Below, piece by piece: positions 1 through 9,383 of a stretch of DNA of 64,000 nucleotides. The notes beneath the pieces are model-generated. The model saw only the letters and a list, made by a program, of their open reading frames with translations. It did not search any database and was not told the origin of the DNA. Numbering within the stretch: the stretch's first letter is position 1; each line of letters opens with the position of its first letter. Source of the stretch: Clostridiales bacterium (lineage in GTDB: Bacteria > Bacillota > Clostridia > Christensenellales > Borkfalkiaceae). A program made the translations under genes and the position numbers. Location of the stretch: contig SVHJ01000002.1 in the NCBI GenBank assembly GCA_015055835.1, positions 1-64,000 of the forward strand, read 5' to 3'.

Positions 1-104
1 GCAACGTCATCATAAAACTCATCAAGTTCCTCTTGCGTCATAGGTGGCAGCCCCGTAGCGGTGAGCATTTTATTGAACTCATCCAAATTTGCTTTATCGT
101 CCAT
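1..104 (-). CDS. unknown protein, N-terminal fragment cut by window edge
   Basis: An open frame reads leftward from an ATG at 104 and runs off the window, giving 34 residues that begin MDDKANLDEFNKMLTATGLP and continue with an acidic segment. An AAAGGA ribosome-binding site lies 7 bases upstream of the ATG, which supports the start. The fragment is too short to assign a family. It is downstream of the tRNA-Glu terminator, so it is probably a separate transcription unit. It reads as a soluble acidic N terminus with no signal peptide. Confidence 0.55.
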   Translation of the reverse strand, partial: MDDKANLDEFNKMLTATGLPPMTQEELDEFYDDV

Positions 105-235
105 AGCATATCCTTTCAAATGAAGTCCCCTATATTATATCATAAAAGAACCCCTTTTTCAATACCAAATATCGTCCGCAGACTATAATTTTAACGATTA
201 TCATAATTTTAACGATTACCCATAAATTTAACGCA

Positions 236-286
236 AACAAAAAAGCCCATCCACCGAAAGCGCAAAAACTCTCGGAAGATGGGCTT
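236..286 (-). terminator. intrinsic terminator, leftward
   Basis: Read leftward, AAGCCCATC (278-286) pairs with GATGGGCTT (243-251), extended by an inner CCGA/TCGG stem, and is followed by a T-rich tract. It lies downstream of the two tRNA genes and probably ends their transcript. The 105-397 interval otherwise holds no convincing gene. Confidence 0.75.
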
Positions 287-397
287 CTCCTATCAAAAAT
301 ATGCTTTTTATGCCTCAAAAGGGCAAAAATACCCCTAAAAGGCAATAAAAAACGCAGAATTGGCACAAATAATTGTATCCTATTCTGCGTTCTTATT

Positions 398-472
398 TGG
401 TGACCCCTACGAGAATCGAACTCGTGTTACCGCCGTGAAAGGGCGATGTCTTAACCGCTTGACCAAGGGGCC
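398..472 (-). tRNA. tRNA-Glu (UUC)
   Basis: The reverse complement folds as a 75-nt tRNA with encoded CCA. The acceptor arm GGCCCCT pairs with AGGGGTC, the T loop is GTTCGAATC, and the anticodon loop CTTTCAC carries UUC. It is transcribed leftward, directly after tRNA-Met with a 17-nt spacer, so the two likely share one precursor. Confidence 0.96.
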
Positions 473-489
473 GATTTAGTTTTTGTAAT

Positions 490-566
490 TGGTAGCGGCG
501 GTCGGACTCGAACCAACGACCTGCCGGGTATGAACCGGCCGCTATAACCAACTAAGCTACGCCGCC
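490..566 (-). tRNA. elongator tRNA-Met (CAU)
   Basis: A 77-nt tRNA with encoded CCA. The acceptor begins GGCGGCG, the anticodon loop TTCATAC carries CAU, and the T loop is GTTCGAGTC. A paired G1-C72 acceptor end distinguishes it from the initiator at 21510-21586. It is first in the Met-Glu tRNA transcript. Confidence 0.95.
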
Positions 567-583
567 ATTTAAGTTGCTTATGT

Positions 584-612
584 ATTATACCTAAACAATT
601 AAATTTTGTCAA
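584..612 (-). promoter_or_regulatory. sigma-A promoter of the tRNA-Met/Glu unit
   Basis: Read leftward, TTGACA (607-612), a 17-nt spacer and TATAAT (584-589) match the consensus fully. The predicted start is about 577, roughly 11 nt before the mature tRNA-Met 5' end. Confidence 0.85.
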
Positions 613-660
613 CAAATAAAACAAGCTTTTTGCAAAAAATTTTATTTTTTAATGCTAAAA

Positions 661-691
661 AACAAAAACGGCAGTTTAATTACTGCCGTTT
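661..691 (-). terminator. terminator of the pyr operon
   Basis: The inverted repeat AACGGCAGT/ACTGCCGTT (667-675 and 682-690) is followed on the leftward strand by TTTTGTTTTT. It sits 12 nt after the pyrB stop codon and closes the pyrimidine operon. Confidence 0.85.
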
Positions 692-702
692 TAACGTAAA
701 AT

Positions 703-1794
703 TTATCTTTTTAACTTATGTTCACAGTAAACGCAACGATGAATATCGTGTTCTTTGTCTACTATTTTAAAACTTTGTGGAAGTTCTTGTTCCTTTTTTG
801 TTATACATTTTGGATTTGTACAAACCATACCAGTACTGTCAACAAGTTCACATCTTTCAATATATTTTAGGTTTTCTACTTCTCCTTCGCTAAGAAGTTT
901 AAGTATTAACGCCATACGCATATATTTGCCGTTTAGCACTTGCTTAAAATAGCATGCCCTTTCATCTTTATCAATTTGAACGCTAATTTCGTTAACCCTT
1001 GGAAGTGGATGAAGAACTGACGTATCGCTTTTTGCTAACTTCATTTTTTCTTCCGTTAAAATATAGCAATCTTTAAGTCTTTCATACTCTGTTGGGTCAG
1101 GGAAACGTTCCCTTTGAACTCTTGTCATATAAAGCGCATCTAAAGTAGGAAGTGCTTTTTCTAAATCCGTAGTTTCAACGAACTCAACGCCGTGGTTGTT
1201 CATTTCTTTAATAACGTAATAAGGTAGTTTTAATTCTTCAGGTGAAATAAGTACCATTTTTACGTTTTTATATCTACAAAGCGCACCTATTAAAGAGTGA
1301 ACCGTTCTGCCGTACTTTAAGTCGCCACAAAAACCTACCGTTAGGTTGTCAAAAGTTCCTTTTTCTCTATAAATAGTAAGTAAATCAGCAAGTGTTTGCG
1401 TTGGATGACAATGTCCACCGTCACCTGCGTTTATAACTGGAACGGTTGCGTTTAGTCCTGCAACGAGTGGCGCACCTTCTAACGGATGGCGCATTGCGAT
1501 AATATCTGCATAGCAAGAAATTACCTTTGCAGTATCTGCAATACTTTCCCCTTTAGTTGCTGAAGATGAGTTTGCATCTGAAAAACCTATAACAGAGCCA
1601 CCAAGTTCAAGCATAGCGGCTTCAAAAGAAAGCCTTGTTCTTGTTGATGGTTCAAAAAATAGGGTTGCTAATTTTTTGCCTTGGCATTTTTTTGCGTACT
1701 TTTTAGGTTTTGCTATGATGTCCATAGCAGTTTTAATAAGTTCGTCAATTTCTGCCGTAGATAAATCGAGAATATCTATAAGACTTCTTCTCAT
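703..1794 (-). CDS. pyrB: aspartate carbamoyltransferase, fused to a PyrI-type zinc domain
   Basis: Catalyses carbamoyl phosphate plus aspartate to carbamoyl aspartate, the committed step of UMP synthesis. Residues 1 to about 310 form the catalytic chain: the carbamoyl-phosphate loop STRTR at 50-54, HPLEGA near 103, HPTQTLAD at 130-137 and [10 protein letters not shown] further on. The protein is 363 residues against about 305-310 for a plain PyrB. The extra C terminus carries Cys325 (in VCTNPKC), Cys330, Cys354 and Cys357 (CVYC). This matches the zinc-binding part of the PyrI regulatory chain, without PyrI's N-terminal nucleotide-binding domain. It is the last gene of the pyr operon, 8 nt after pyrE, with AAGGAG before the ATG. 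Catalytic identity is secure. What the fused zinc module does is inference. Confidence 0.96.
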   Translation of the reverse strand: MRRSLIDILDLSTAEIDELIKTAMDIIAKPKKYAKKCQGKKLATLFFEPSTRTRLSFEAAMLELGGSVIGFSDANSSSATKGESIADTAKVISCYADIIAMRHPLEGAPLVAGLNATVPVINAGDGGHCHPTQTLADLLTIYREKGTFDNLTVGFCGDLKYGRTVHSLIGALCRYKNVKMVLISPEELKLPYYVIKEMNNHGVEFVETTDLEKALPTLDALYMTRVQRERFPDPTEYERLKDCYILTEEKMKLAKSDTSVLHPLPRVNEISVQIDKDERACYFKQVLNGKYMRMALILKLLSEGEVENLKYIERCELVDSTGMVCTNPKCITKKEQELPQSFKIVDKEHDIHRCVYCEHKLKR

Positions 1795-1802
1795 ACTTCT
1801 CC

Positions 1803-2438
1803 TTACTTAATCCAACTTTCGTCAGATGGGTTGTTTCTAAATTTAATAAGTTTTTGTACGTCTTCTGGTTTAATATAACCTTCTTCAGCAGCAACTTCTG
1901 CAATAACGTCAAAGTTTGTTAAAGAGTAGTTGATTACGTTTGCTTCCTTAAGTCTTGTTAAACCTTTTTGCATACCGTAAGTGAAGATACTAACTACACC
2001 TAAAACGTCTGCACCTGCTTCACGAAGAACGTTAACAACTTCAATAACGCTACCACCTGTTGAAATTAAGTCTTCAACAACGACAACCTTTTGACCTTTT
2101 TCTAATTTTCCTTCAATTTGGTTTTGTCTGCCGTGGTCTTTAGCACCTGAACGAACGTAACCCATAGGAAGACCTAAAATGTGGCCTGTGATTGCTGCGT
2201 GAGCGATACCTGCAGTTGAAGTACCCATTAATACTTCTACGGTCGGGAATTTTTCTTTAATAACTTCTGCTAAGCCGTTTTCAACGTCAAGTCTAACGTT
2301 TGGTGCTGTTAAAGTTAAACGGTTGTCGCAGTAAACTGGGCTTTTAATACCACTTGCCCAAGTAAATGGTTCATCTGGACGGAAGAACACAGCCTTTATT
2401 GATAATAAATCTTTTGCTATAACTTTTTCTAAACTCAT
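1803..2438 (-). CDS. pyrE: orotate phosphoribosyltransferase
   Basis: Joins orotate to PRPP to give OMP. The PRPP-binding motif [13 protein letters not shown], the [14 protein letters not shown]-like N-terminal region ([14 protein letters not shown] here) and a 211-residue length fit PyrE. I place the start at 2438 ([12 protein letters not shown]) because AGGAGAATAAAA precedes that ATG. A longer frame to 2471 would add 11 residues inside pyrF without an SD. The upstream pyrF stop codon TAA lies within this SD-start spacer, so the two are probably translationally coupled. It precedes pyrB in the operon. Confidence 0.95.
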   Translation of the reverse strand: MSLEKVIAKDLLSIKAVFFRPDEPFTWASGIKSPVYCDNRLTLTAPNVRLDVENGLAEVIKEKFPTVEVLMGTSTAGIAHAAITGHILGLPMGYVRSGAKDHGRQNQIEGKLEKGQKVVVVEDLISTGGSVIEVVNVLREAGADVLGVVSIFTYGMQKGLTRLKEANVINYSLTNFDVIAEVAAEEGYIKPEDVQKLIKFRNNPSDESWIK

Positions 2439-2440
2439 TT

Positions 2441-3145
2441 TTATTCTCCTAAAACAAATTCTCTTACACATCTTTCATAAGCAGCAACTGGGTCTTCTGC
2501 TGCAGTTATTGGTCTACCAACTACTATGTAGTCTGAACCGATTCTTCTTGCTTCTTTTGGTGTCATAATACGTTTTTGGTCACCAACGTCGCCGTCTGCA
2601 AAACGAATACCTGGTGTTACCGTTACGAATTCTTTGCCACAAACGTCGTGTACCTTTTCTGCTTCAAGTGGAGAGCAAACTACGCCGTCAAGTCCTGCGT
2701 TTTTAGCAGTTAACGCATAATGCATTACAACCTTGTCAATAGGTTCTTTAATTAAAAGGTCTCTTTCCATTGTTTCTTGGTCGGTTGAAGTTAATTGAGT
2801 TACACCGATAAGAATTGGTCTTGTGCCGTCTGGTCTTGTTAAACCTTCTAAAGCGCCTTTCATCATTTGAGTTGCACCACTTGCGTGTAAATTACACATA
2901 TCAACGTCAAGTCTACTTAAAACTGCCATAGCCTTTTTAACCGTGTTAGGAATATCGTGAAGTTTTAAGTCTAAAAAGATTTTGTGTCCGTTTTCCTTTA
3001 ATTCTTTAACGATTGCTGGACCTTCTGCATAATAAAGTTCCATACCGATTTTAACGAAAGGTTTTTTGTCCTTAAATAATGAAAGGAAGTTCATAACCTT
3101 TTCTTTACTGTCAAAGTCACAAGCGATAATTACGTCTTTTGCCAT
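2441..3145 (-). CDS. pyrF: orotidine 5'-phosphate decarboxylase
   Basis: Decarboxylates OMP to UMP. The catalytic DxKxxD core appears as [13 protein letters not shown], the phosphate-binding loop as VTPGIRF, and the C-terminal [13 protein letters not shown] closes the barrel. At 234 residues it is the B. subtilis-type length. GGAGAAT precedes the ATG. It begins 2 nt after the pyrD stop codon and ends inside the pyrE SD, so the downstream enzymes PyrF, PyrE and PyrB are made from tightly packed cistrons. Confidence 0.96.
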   Translation of the reverse strand: MAKDVIIACDFDSKEKVMNFLSLFKDKKPFVKIGMELYYAEGPAIVKELKENGHKIFLDLKLHDIPNTVKKAMAVLSRLDVDMCNLHASGATQMMKGALEGLTRPDGTRPILIGVTQLTSTDQETMERDLLIKEPIDKVVMHYALTAKNAGLDGVVCSPLEAEKVHDVCGKEFVTVTPGIRFADGDVGDQKRIMTPKEARRIGSDYIVVGRPITAAEDPVAAYERCVREFVLGE

Positions 3146-3147
3146 TT

Positions 3148-4056
3148 TTATTCTCCTTTAATTAACTCTTTTAACGAATTTATTTTATATTTTTTCATTA
3201 CCCTTGGTAAATCTTCAATAATATTTTTTGATGCGTAAGGGTCTATTAAGTTTTGCGCACCTATTTCAACGGCAGTTGCACCTGCCATCATCATTTCAAT
3301 AACGTCTTCAGCCGTCGCAATACCACCCATACCGATTACAGGAATTTTTACTGCGTTTGCTACTTGGTAAACCATTCTAACTGCAACTGGGAAGATTGCT
3401 GGTCCTGAAAAACCACCCATTACGTTTTTAATTACAGGCTCTCTAGTTTTCAAGTTAATTCTCATACCAAGTAAAGTGTTTATTAAACTAACCCCGTCTG
3501 CACCTGCATCTTCAACGGCTTTTGCCATTGAAACTATGTCCGTAACGTTTGGTGAAAGTTTGACGATAATAGGTTTTGTGGTTACCTTTTTAACTTCTTT
3601 AGTTACTTCAAAGGCTGATTTTGGGTCAGTACCAAAACTCATACCACCACCGTGCACGTTAGGACAACTTATGTTAACTTCTATCCAGCCAACTTGTTCT
3701 TCTTTGTCTAACTTTTCACAAACTTCTTTGTACTCATCAATAGAAAAGCCACCAACGTTAGCCATTACTTTTTTATTAAATACCTTTTTAAGTTTAGGCA
3801 ATTCTTCTGCTATAACCTTTTCAACACCTGGATTTTGAAGACCAACTGAGTTTATCATACCTGCAGTACATTCTGCAATTCTTGGTGTTGGATTGCCAAA
3901 TCTTGGTTCTTTAGTCGTTCCCTTAAAAGAGAAAGTGCCAAGCATATTGATATCGTAAAATTCAGCAAATTCATAACCGTAACCAAAAGTTCCACTTGCA
4001 GGAATTATAGGGTTATCAAGTTCAATACCTAAAAGATTAACTTTAGTGTCTACCAT
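3148..4056 (-). CDS. pyrD: dihydroorotate dehydrogenase, class 1B catalytic subunit
   Basis: FMN enzyme oxidising dihydroorotate to orotate. The 302-residue protein has the class 1 active-site segment [11 protein letters not shown] with its conserved Cys, an early PASGTFGYG loop, and [19 protein letters not shown] near the C terminus for FMN phosphate. Its start overlaps the end of pyrK by 7 nt. That adjacency identifies the NAD-linked class 1B type, in which PyrK passes electrons to NAD+. No membrane anchor of the class 2 type is present. Confidence 0.95.
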   Translation of the reverse strand: MVDTKVNLLGIELDNPIIPASGTFGYGYEFAEFYDINMLGTFSFKGTTKEPRFGNPTPRIAECTAGMINSVGLQNPGVEKVIAEELPKLKKVFNKKVMANVGGFSIDEYKEVCEKLDKEEQVGWIEVNISCPNVHGGGMSFGTDPKSAFEVTKEVKKVTTKPIIVKLSPNVTDIVSMAKAVEDAGADGVSLINTLLGMRINLKTREPVIKNVMGGFSGPAIFPVAVRMVYQVANAVKIPVIGMGGIATAEDVIEMMMAGATAVEIGAQNLIDPYASKNIIEDLPRVMKKYKINSLKELIKGE

Positions 4057-4775
4057 ATAATTTCCTCCTTTTTCATAACAGGACCTTCTTTACAAATACG
4101 CTTGTTGCCCGTTAAAGTTTTGCAAGAGCAACCCATACAAGCACCAAAACCACAACCCATTCTTTCTTCAAAACTTAGTTCGCCTGAAATTTTTGTTGCG
4201 TTTGATAATGCTTTAAGCATAGGTTCTGGTCCACAAGAATAAAAGTAAGTTGCATCTACATTTTCAAGTGCGTTAGTTACAAAACCTTTAATTCCGTAAG
4301 AGCCGTCCACCGTGGTTACGAAAACCTTTCCAAGCCTACTAAATTCTTTTTCATAAAAGATTTCGTCTTTAGTGTTAAAACCTAAAATAACCGTTATATC
4401 TTTGCCTTGTTTTTTAAGTTCTTTTGCAAGTAGATATAATGGTGGTACGCCTACGCCACCACCTACTAAAAGTGGTCTTTCTCCTGCACAGCTTAAGTCG
4501 TAGCCGTTACCTAAACCGGTTAAAACGTCTAAAACTTCACCCTTTTTCATATTTGCCATAATTTCCGTACCCTTTCCTACTACTTTGTAGATTAAGGTTA
4601 GGGTATTTTTACCTAAATCGCAAACTGATATTGGGCGACGGAGATATTCGCCGTCAATTTTAATATTAACGAATTGGCCTGCTTTAATATCGCTAACGTC
4701 CCCTTTAAGTACCATTTTAAGAACGTCTTTAGTTAGATGTTCGTTTTTTGTAATTTTCAAAAATACTTGTTTCAT
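4050..4775 (-). CDS. pyrK: dihydroorotate dehydrogenase electron-transfer subunit
   Basis: FAD and [2Fe-2S] subunit that carries electrons from PyrD to NAD+. Visible are the flavin motif RRPISV near residue 47, the NAD-binding GGGVGVPPLY, and the iron-sulphur ligands in GCGFGACMGCSC plus a later Cys in KRICKEG. The length, 241 residues, is slightly under the usual 255. It overlaps pyrD and lies 10 nt after carB. Confidence 0.95.
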   Translation of the reverse strand: MKQVFLKITKNEHLTKDVLKMVLKGDVSDIKAGQFVNIKIDGEYLRRPISVCDLGKNTLTLIYKVVGKGTEIMANMKKGEVLDVLTGLGNGYDLSCAGERPLLVGGGVGVPPLYLLAKELKKQGKDITVILGFNTKDEIFYEKEFSRLGKVFVTTVDGSYGIKGFVTNALENVDATYFYSCGPEPMLKALSNATKISGELSFEERMGCGFGACMGCSCKTLTGNKRICKEGPVMKKEEIIW

Positions 4776-4785
4776 TTTTTACCTT

Positions 4786-7700
4786 TTAAGCATCAATAGT
4801 TGAAATTGTAATAGTTGAATCTTCAATTACGTCTAAAACAACCTTTACCGTGTCAAGTGAAGTGAACATTGTAATATTGTTTTCAGTAGCAAGTCTTCTA
4901 ATAACGTGACCGTCTGCTTGTTCTTTGTTTGCACCTGCTTCACTCGTGTTGATGATGTAAGCAATATGCTTTTGGCGAATTGCCTTTTCAATTTCATCAC
5001 TACCTTGGCTAATCTTTTTGTGAATATGCGTTCTAATACCGTTCTTCTTTAAGAATTCTGCAGTACCTTTGGTTGCTTCAACGTTAAAGCCTAAGTTATA
5101 GAATCTTCTAATTAAAGGTAATGCTTCTTCCTTATCTTTATCTGCAATTGATGCAAATACAGTACCGTAGTTTTGTAAGTGCATACCAGATGCTTGAAGT
5201 GCTTTATATAATGCACGGTCTAAGTTATCGTCATAACCGATTGCTTCACCAGTTGACTTCATTTCAGGTGAAAGGTATGCGTCTAAGCCCTTAATCTTTG
5301 TAAATGAGAATACAGGAACTTTAACGTACCATCTATCCTTTTCTTTAGGATAAATTTTGTTAATACCTTGTTCTTTTAATGATTTACCCATAATAACTTC
5401 CGTAGCGATATCAGCAAGGCTAAAGCCTGTTGCTTTTGATAGGAAAGGAACGGTTCTTGATGAACGTGGGTTAACTTCTATTATATAAACCTTTTCGTTT
5501 TTATCAACGATAAATTGAATATTATATAGGCCTACTATACCGATACCAAGACCTAACTTTTTAGCATACTTTAGTATTGTCTTTTTAACTTTGTTTGAGA
5601 TAGAGAAGGTTGGATAAACGCTTATTGAGTCGCCAGAGTGGATACCCGTTCTTTCAACAAGTTCCATAATACCAGGAACGAATACGTTTTTACCATCGCA
5701 AATTGCGTCAATTTCTACTTCCTTACCAACTATGTATTTATCAACTAAAACAGGCTTGTCTTCATCAATTTCAACTGCCGTTTTTAAGTAATGGCGAAGT
5801 TGGTTTTCGTTAGCAACTATTTGCATTGCTCTACCACCTAATACGAAAGATGGTCTAACTAATACTGGATAGCCGATTTCTTTTGCCGCTTTTACGCCGT
5901 CTTCAATTTTGGTAACTGCTCTACCTTGTGGTTGTGGAATACCAAGTTTATGTAAAATCTTTTCAAAACTATCTCTGTTTTCAGCCCTTTCAATAGCCTT
6001 ACAGTCAGTACCAACAATGTTAACGCCAAGTCTGTCTAGTGGGTCTGCTAGATTAATTGCAGTTTGTCCACCAAGAGATGCGATAACACCTTTTGGGTTT
6101 TCAAATTCTACAATGTTCATAACGTCTTCAGGCGTTAATGGTTCAAAGTAAAGTTTATCACTTGTAGTGTAGTCGGTTGAAACTGTTTCAGGGTTGTTGT
6201 TTATGATAATTGCTTCATAACCAGACTTCTTTATTGTCGTTACTGCGTGTACGGTTGAGTAGTCAAATTCAACACCTTGACCGATACGAATAGGACCTGC
6301 ACCTAAAACTATTAACTTTTCTTTATCAGTAATTATACTGTCGTTTTCGCCAGTATAACTTGAGTAGAAGTATGGTATATAAGCACCTGCGTGTAAAGTG
6401 TCAACCATCTTAAAGATAGGTTTTAAGCCGTTCTTCTTTCTAAAGTCGCTAACTTCTTTTTCAGTACATTTCCAAAGTCTTGCAACGAATAGGTCTGAAA
6501 AGCCCATCTTCTTTGCTTTTGTTAATTCTTCTAAATTAAATGCGTTTTCTTTTAACACGTTTTCCATATCAATTATTCTCTTAATTGATTCTAAGAAAAG
6601 TGGAGTTATCATTGTAACTTTGTGAATTTCTTCTATAGTAGCGCCACGGCTAATTAGTTCTGCAATAGCAAAAAGATTGTCGTGCTTAAATGCCGTTAAG
6701 TATTCAAAAAGTTCTTCTTTTGTCATTTTGTCAAACTTTGAAATGTATAGGTGGTTTACGCCCGTTTCTAATGAACGAACTGCCTTTAACATACTTTCTT
6801 CAAGGTTTGCACCAATACCCATAACTTCGCCAGTTGCCTTCATTTGCGTACCTAATAGGTTAGACGCTTGTGTGAACTTATCAAATGGAAATCTTGGGAA
6901 TTTTGTAATAATATAGTCAAGTCTTGGCTCTGTAGATGCTTTAGTGTTTGCAATTTCAATTTCATCTAAAGTCATACCAACTGCAACTTTAGCAGTTACT
7001 CTTGCAATAGGATATCCACTTGCTTTAGATGCAAGTGCTGATGAACGAGATACTCTTGGGTTTACTTCAATTAAATAGTATTCGCTTGTTTTTGGGTTTA
7101 ACGCATATTGAACGTTACAACCACCTTCAATTTTAAGTTCTCTTATAATTTTAATTGCGCTATCGTTAAGCATTTTTTGGTCTTTTTCGCTTAATGATAA
7201 AATAGGCGCAACTACGATACTATCGCCGGTGTGTACGCCAACTGGGTCAACGTTTTCCATACCACAAATCGTGATAGCCTTGTCGGTTGCGTCACGCATT
7301 ACTTCAAATTCAATTTCTTTATAACCTTTAACACTCTTTTCAATTAAAACTTGGTGAACTGGTGAAAGTTTAAATGCGTTTATACCGATATCTTCAAGTT
7401 CTTGTTCGTTTTCGGCAAAACCACCACCCGTACCACCTAAAGTGAATGCAGGTCTAAGTACTACTGGGTAGCCAATTTTTTTAGCGGCTTCTTTTGCTTC
7501 TTCTAAGTTATAAGTGATTTCTGAAGGAATAACAGGTTCGCCTATCTTTAAGCACATTTCCTTAAATAGTTCTCTGTCTTCAGCCCTTTCAATACTTTCA
7601 CTTGGCGTACCTAAAAGTTCAACTCTACATTCTTTTAATACACCCTTCTTTTCAAGTTGCATTGCAAGGTTTAAGCCAGTTTGTCCACCGATACCAGGCA

Positions 7701-7959
7701 CGATTGCGTCAGGTCTTTCATAACGAAGAATTTTTGCAACGTATTCAAGTGTAAGTGGTTCCATATAAACCTTATCTGCAATAGTCGTATCAGTCATTAT
7801 AGTTGCAGGGTTAGAGTTTACTAAAACAACTTCATAACCTTCTTCTTTTAAGGCTAAACACGCTTGAGTTCCTGCATAGTCAAATTCAGCAGCCTGACCT
7901 ATAATGATAGGACCAGAACCAATAATAAGTATCTTTTTAATATCCTTTCTTTTTGCCAT
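4786..7959 (-). CDS. carB: carbamoyl-phosphate synthase, large subunit
   Basis: Makes carbamoyl phosphate from bicarbonate, ATP and ammonia channelled from the small subunit. The 1,057 residues contain two ATP-grasp halves with matching openings (IIGSGPIIIGQAAEFDYAG near residue 12 and LGAGPIRIGQGVEFDYS near 550). A C-terminal MGS-like allosteric domain follows, ending near ITISTIDA. Length and order of domains are normal. The glutamine-amidotransferase partner carA is missing both here and in the arginine operon, so it must be encoded elsewhere. The product serves both PyrB and ArgF. Confidence 0.97.
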   Translation of the reverse strand: MAKRKDIKKILIIGSGPIIIGQAAEFDYAGTQACLALKEEGYEVVLVNSNPATIMTDTTIADKVYMEPLTLEYVAKILRYERPDAIVPGIGGQTGLNLAMQLEKKGVLKECRVELLGTPSESIERAEDRELFKEMCLKIGEPVIPSEITYNLEEAKEAAKKIGYPVVLRPAFTLGGTGGGFAENEQELEDIGINAFKLSPVHQVLIEKSVKGYKEIEFEVMRDATDKAITICGMENVDPVGVHTGDSIVVAPILSLSEKDQKMLNDSAIKIIRELKIEGGCNVQYALNPKTSEYYLIEVNPRVSRSSALASKASGYPIARVTAKVAVGMTLDEIEIANTKASTEPRLDYIITKFPRFPFDKFTQASNLLGTQMKATGEVMGIGANLEESMLKAVRSLETGVNHLYISKFDKMTKEELFEYLTAFKHDNLFAIAELISRGATIEEIHKVTMITPLFLESIKRIIDMENVLKENAFNLEELTKAKKMGFSDLFVARLWKCTEKEVSDFRKKNGLKPIFKMVDTLHAGAYIPYFYSSYTGENDSIITDKEKLIVLGAGPIRIGQGVEFDYSTVHAVTTIKKSGYEAIIINNNPETVSTDYTTSDKLYFEPLTPEDVMNIVEFENPKGVIASLGGQTAINLADPLDRLGVNIVGTDCKAIERAENRDSFEKILHKLGIPQPQGRAVTKIEDGVKAAKEIGYPVLVRPSFVLGGRAMQIVANENQLRHYLKTAVEIDEDKPVLVDKYIVGKEVEIDAICDGKNVFVPGIMELVERTGIHSGDSISVYPTFSISNKVKKTILKYAKKLGLGIGIVGLYNIQFIVDKNEKVYIIEVNPRSSRTVPFLSKATGFSLADIATEVIMGKSLKEQGINKIYPKEKDRWYVKVPVFSFTKIKGLDAYLSPEMKSTGEAIGYDDNLDRALYKALQASGMHLQNYGTVFASIADKDKEEALPLIRRFYNLGFNVEATKGTAEFLKKNGIRTHIHKKISQGSDEIEKAIRQKHIAYIINTSEAGANKEQADGHVIRRLATENNITMFTSLDTVKVVLDVIEDSTITISTIDA

Positions 7960-7977
7960 AACTTTCCTCTAAAAATT

Positions 7978-9168
7978 TTATTTTTTATAAACTATGTTGC
8001 CATCTTTTACCGTTAAAAGGTTTTCCCCTTGTACCTTATAACCGATAAACGGCGTTGCTTTACCCTTTGACAAGAAGTCTTTTGGGTCTATTTTGTACTC
8101 TTTATCTAAATCCCACACGCTATAGTCTTTACTTAAGTCTATATTAAAGCGCTTAGCAGGGTTTATGCTTAATAATTCAACCAGTTTTTCTAAACTGATT
8201 ATATTTTTCTTAACTAAATAGGTGTAAAGAAGTGGGAATGCCGTTTCTATACCGACTATTCCAAACGCACTCTTTTCAAGCCCTTTACTCTTTTCAGGGG
8301 TAGAGTGTGGTGCGTGGTCGGTGGCTATCATATCAATCGTGCCGTCAATTATACCTTCAATTAACGCTTTTTTATCTTCTTCACTTCTAAGTGGTGGGTT
8401 CATTTTGTAAAAACCGTCTTCCTTTAAATCGCTATCGTCTAAAATAAGATAGTGTGGCGCAGTTTCACATGTTACTTTTAAGCCCTTTTTCTTAGCATCT
8501 CTAATTAACTGTACGCTTTCTTTCGTTGAAATGTGGCAAACGTGGTAATCACAACCAATTTCTTCAACTAGTTTTAAGTCCCTTTCAATTTGTCCCCACT
8601 CTGACTTACTGCATATTCCCCTATGATTATGAGTTTTTGCATATTCGCCGTCGTGAATATAGCCGTTAAATAAAAGTGAGTTGTCTTCACAATGGCAAAC
8701 CAAAATTTTATTTAACTCTTTGGCTTTTATCATTGCTTTTTTAATCATTTCTTCATCTTGAACGCCCTTGCCGTCGTCACTAAAAGCAATTACCTTGCTT
8801 GATAGCTCTTCCATATCAGAAAGTTCCTTTCCAAACTGACCTTTAGTTATAGATGCGTAAGGGTAAACGGAAATTACTGCGTTTTCATCAATTAGTTTTT
8901 GTTGAACGGCTAAATTTTCTACGCTGTCTGGCACAGGGTTTAGGTTAGGCATTGAACAAATTGCCGTGTAGCCACCCCTTGCAGATGCTTTCGTTCCACT
9001 TTCAATAGTTTCTTTATATGAAAAACCCGGTTCTCTTAAGTGAACGTGAACGTCACAAAAACCGGGTAAAATACAAATATTATCAAAACTAGAAAAATCA
9101 CTCTTTAAAAGCGCGTTTACCTTTTCTTTTGCTATGCTTTTTAAGTTTTCGTTAGTTAAGTTTTTCAT
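7978..9168 (-). CDS. pyrC: dihydroorotase
   Basis: Cyclises carbamoyl aspartate to dihydroorotate. It is a metal-dependent amidohydrolase with the DVHVHLREPG metal motif at about residues 39-48, CHCEDN in the middle, and ATDHAPH near residue 288. At 396 residues it is slightly short because the N-terminal beta segment is reduced. The first residues MKNLTNENLKSIAKEKVNAL are helical rather than the usual strand-rich start. It is the first gene of the pyr operon. Its SD (AAGGAAAAAAC) follows directly on the U-tract of the leader terminator. Confidence 0.94.
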   Translation of the reverse strand: MKNLTNENLKSIAKEKVNALLKSDFSSFDNICILPGFCDVHVHLREPGFSYKETIESGTKASARGGYTAICSMPNLNPVPDSVENLAVQQKLIDENAVISVYPYASITKGQFGKELSDMEELSSKVIAFSDDGKGVQDEEMIKKAMIKAKELNKILVCHCEDNSLLFNGYIHDGEYAKTHNHRGICSKSEWGQIERDLKLVEEIGCDYHVCHISTKESVQLIRDAKKKGLKVTCETAPHYLILDDSDLKEDGFYKMNPPLRSEEDKKALIEGIIDGTIDMIATDHAPHSTPEKSKGLEKSAFGIVGIETAFPLLYTYLVKKNIISLEKLVELLSINPAKRFNIDLSKDYSVWDLDKEYKIDPKDFLSKGKATPFIGYKVQGENLLTVKDGNIVYKK

Positions 9169-9180
9169 AGTTTTTTCCTT

Positions 9181-9277
9181 AAAAAAAAGCCTTGCCGTGT
9201 ACCGACAAGACTTACGAAACCATATTAAGACAAACGCTATTATTTAAAGCGCTTACAAATTAATAGTTCCTTTGCCG
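9181..9277 (-). promoter_or_regulatory. pyr operon leader: attenuator with candidate antiterminator
   Basis: On the leftward transcript an 11-bp hairpin (arms 9203-9213 and 9187-9197, loop 9198-9202) is followed by eight U residues, a textbook intrinsic terminator just before pyrC. An upstream segment CGGCAAAGG (9269-9277, read leftward) nearly repeats the terminator's 3' arm CGGCAAGG. It could therefore pair with the 5' arm UCUUGUCG instead, forming an antiterminator. The seen parts are the two competing helices. That they regulate pyr expression is inference. I find no PyrR-type AGAGAGG loop. Confidence 0.7.
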
Positions 9278-9316
9278 ATATCACAGTATCAACTTAAAAG
9301 TCATTTTTTCTTAACT

Positions 9317-9345
9317 ATTATAGCACTCTAAAAATGGTTTGTCAA
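9317..9345 (-). promoter_or_regulatory. sigma-A promoter of the pyr operon
   Basis: Leftward TTGACA (9340-9345), 17-nt spacer, TATAAT (9317-9322). The predicted start is near 9310, giving a leader of about 140 nt that contains the attenuator. Confidence 0.85.
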
Positions 9346-9383
9346 TTTTATTATTAAACAATATATATAATATTAAAAATTTT

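Noticed and set aside
130-366. 78-residue leftward reading frame
   Set aside because: It crosses a clear intrinsic terminator, has no SD and reads as low-complexity hydrophobic sequence.
9281-9304. Seven-residue leader-peptide frame in the pyr leader
   Set aside because: Its ATG would be about 6 nt from the predicted transcript start with no SD, and the residues (MTFKLIL) show no link to pyrimidine supply. Kept out as chance.
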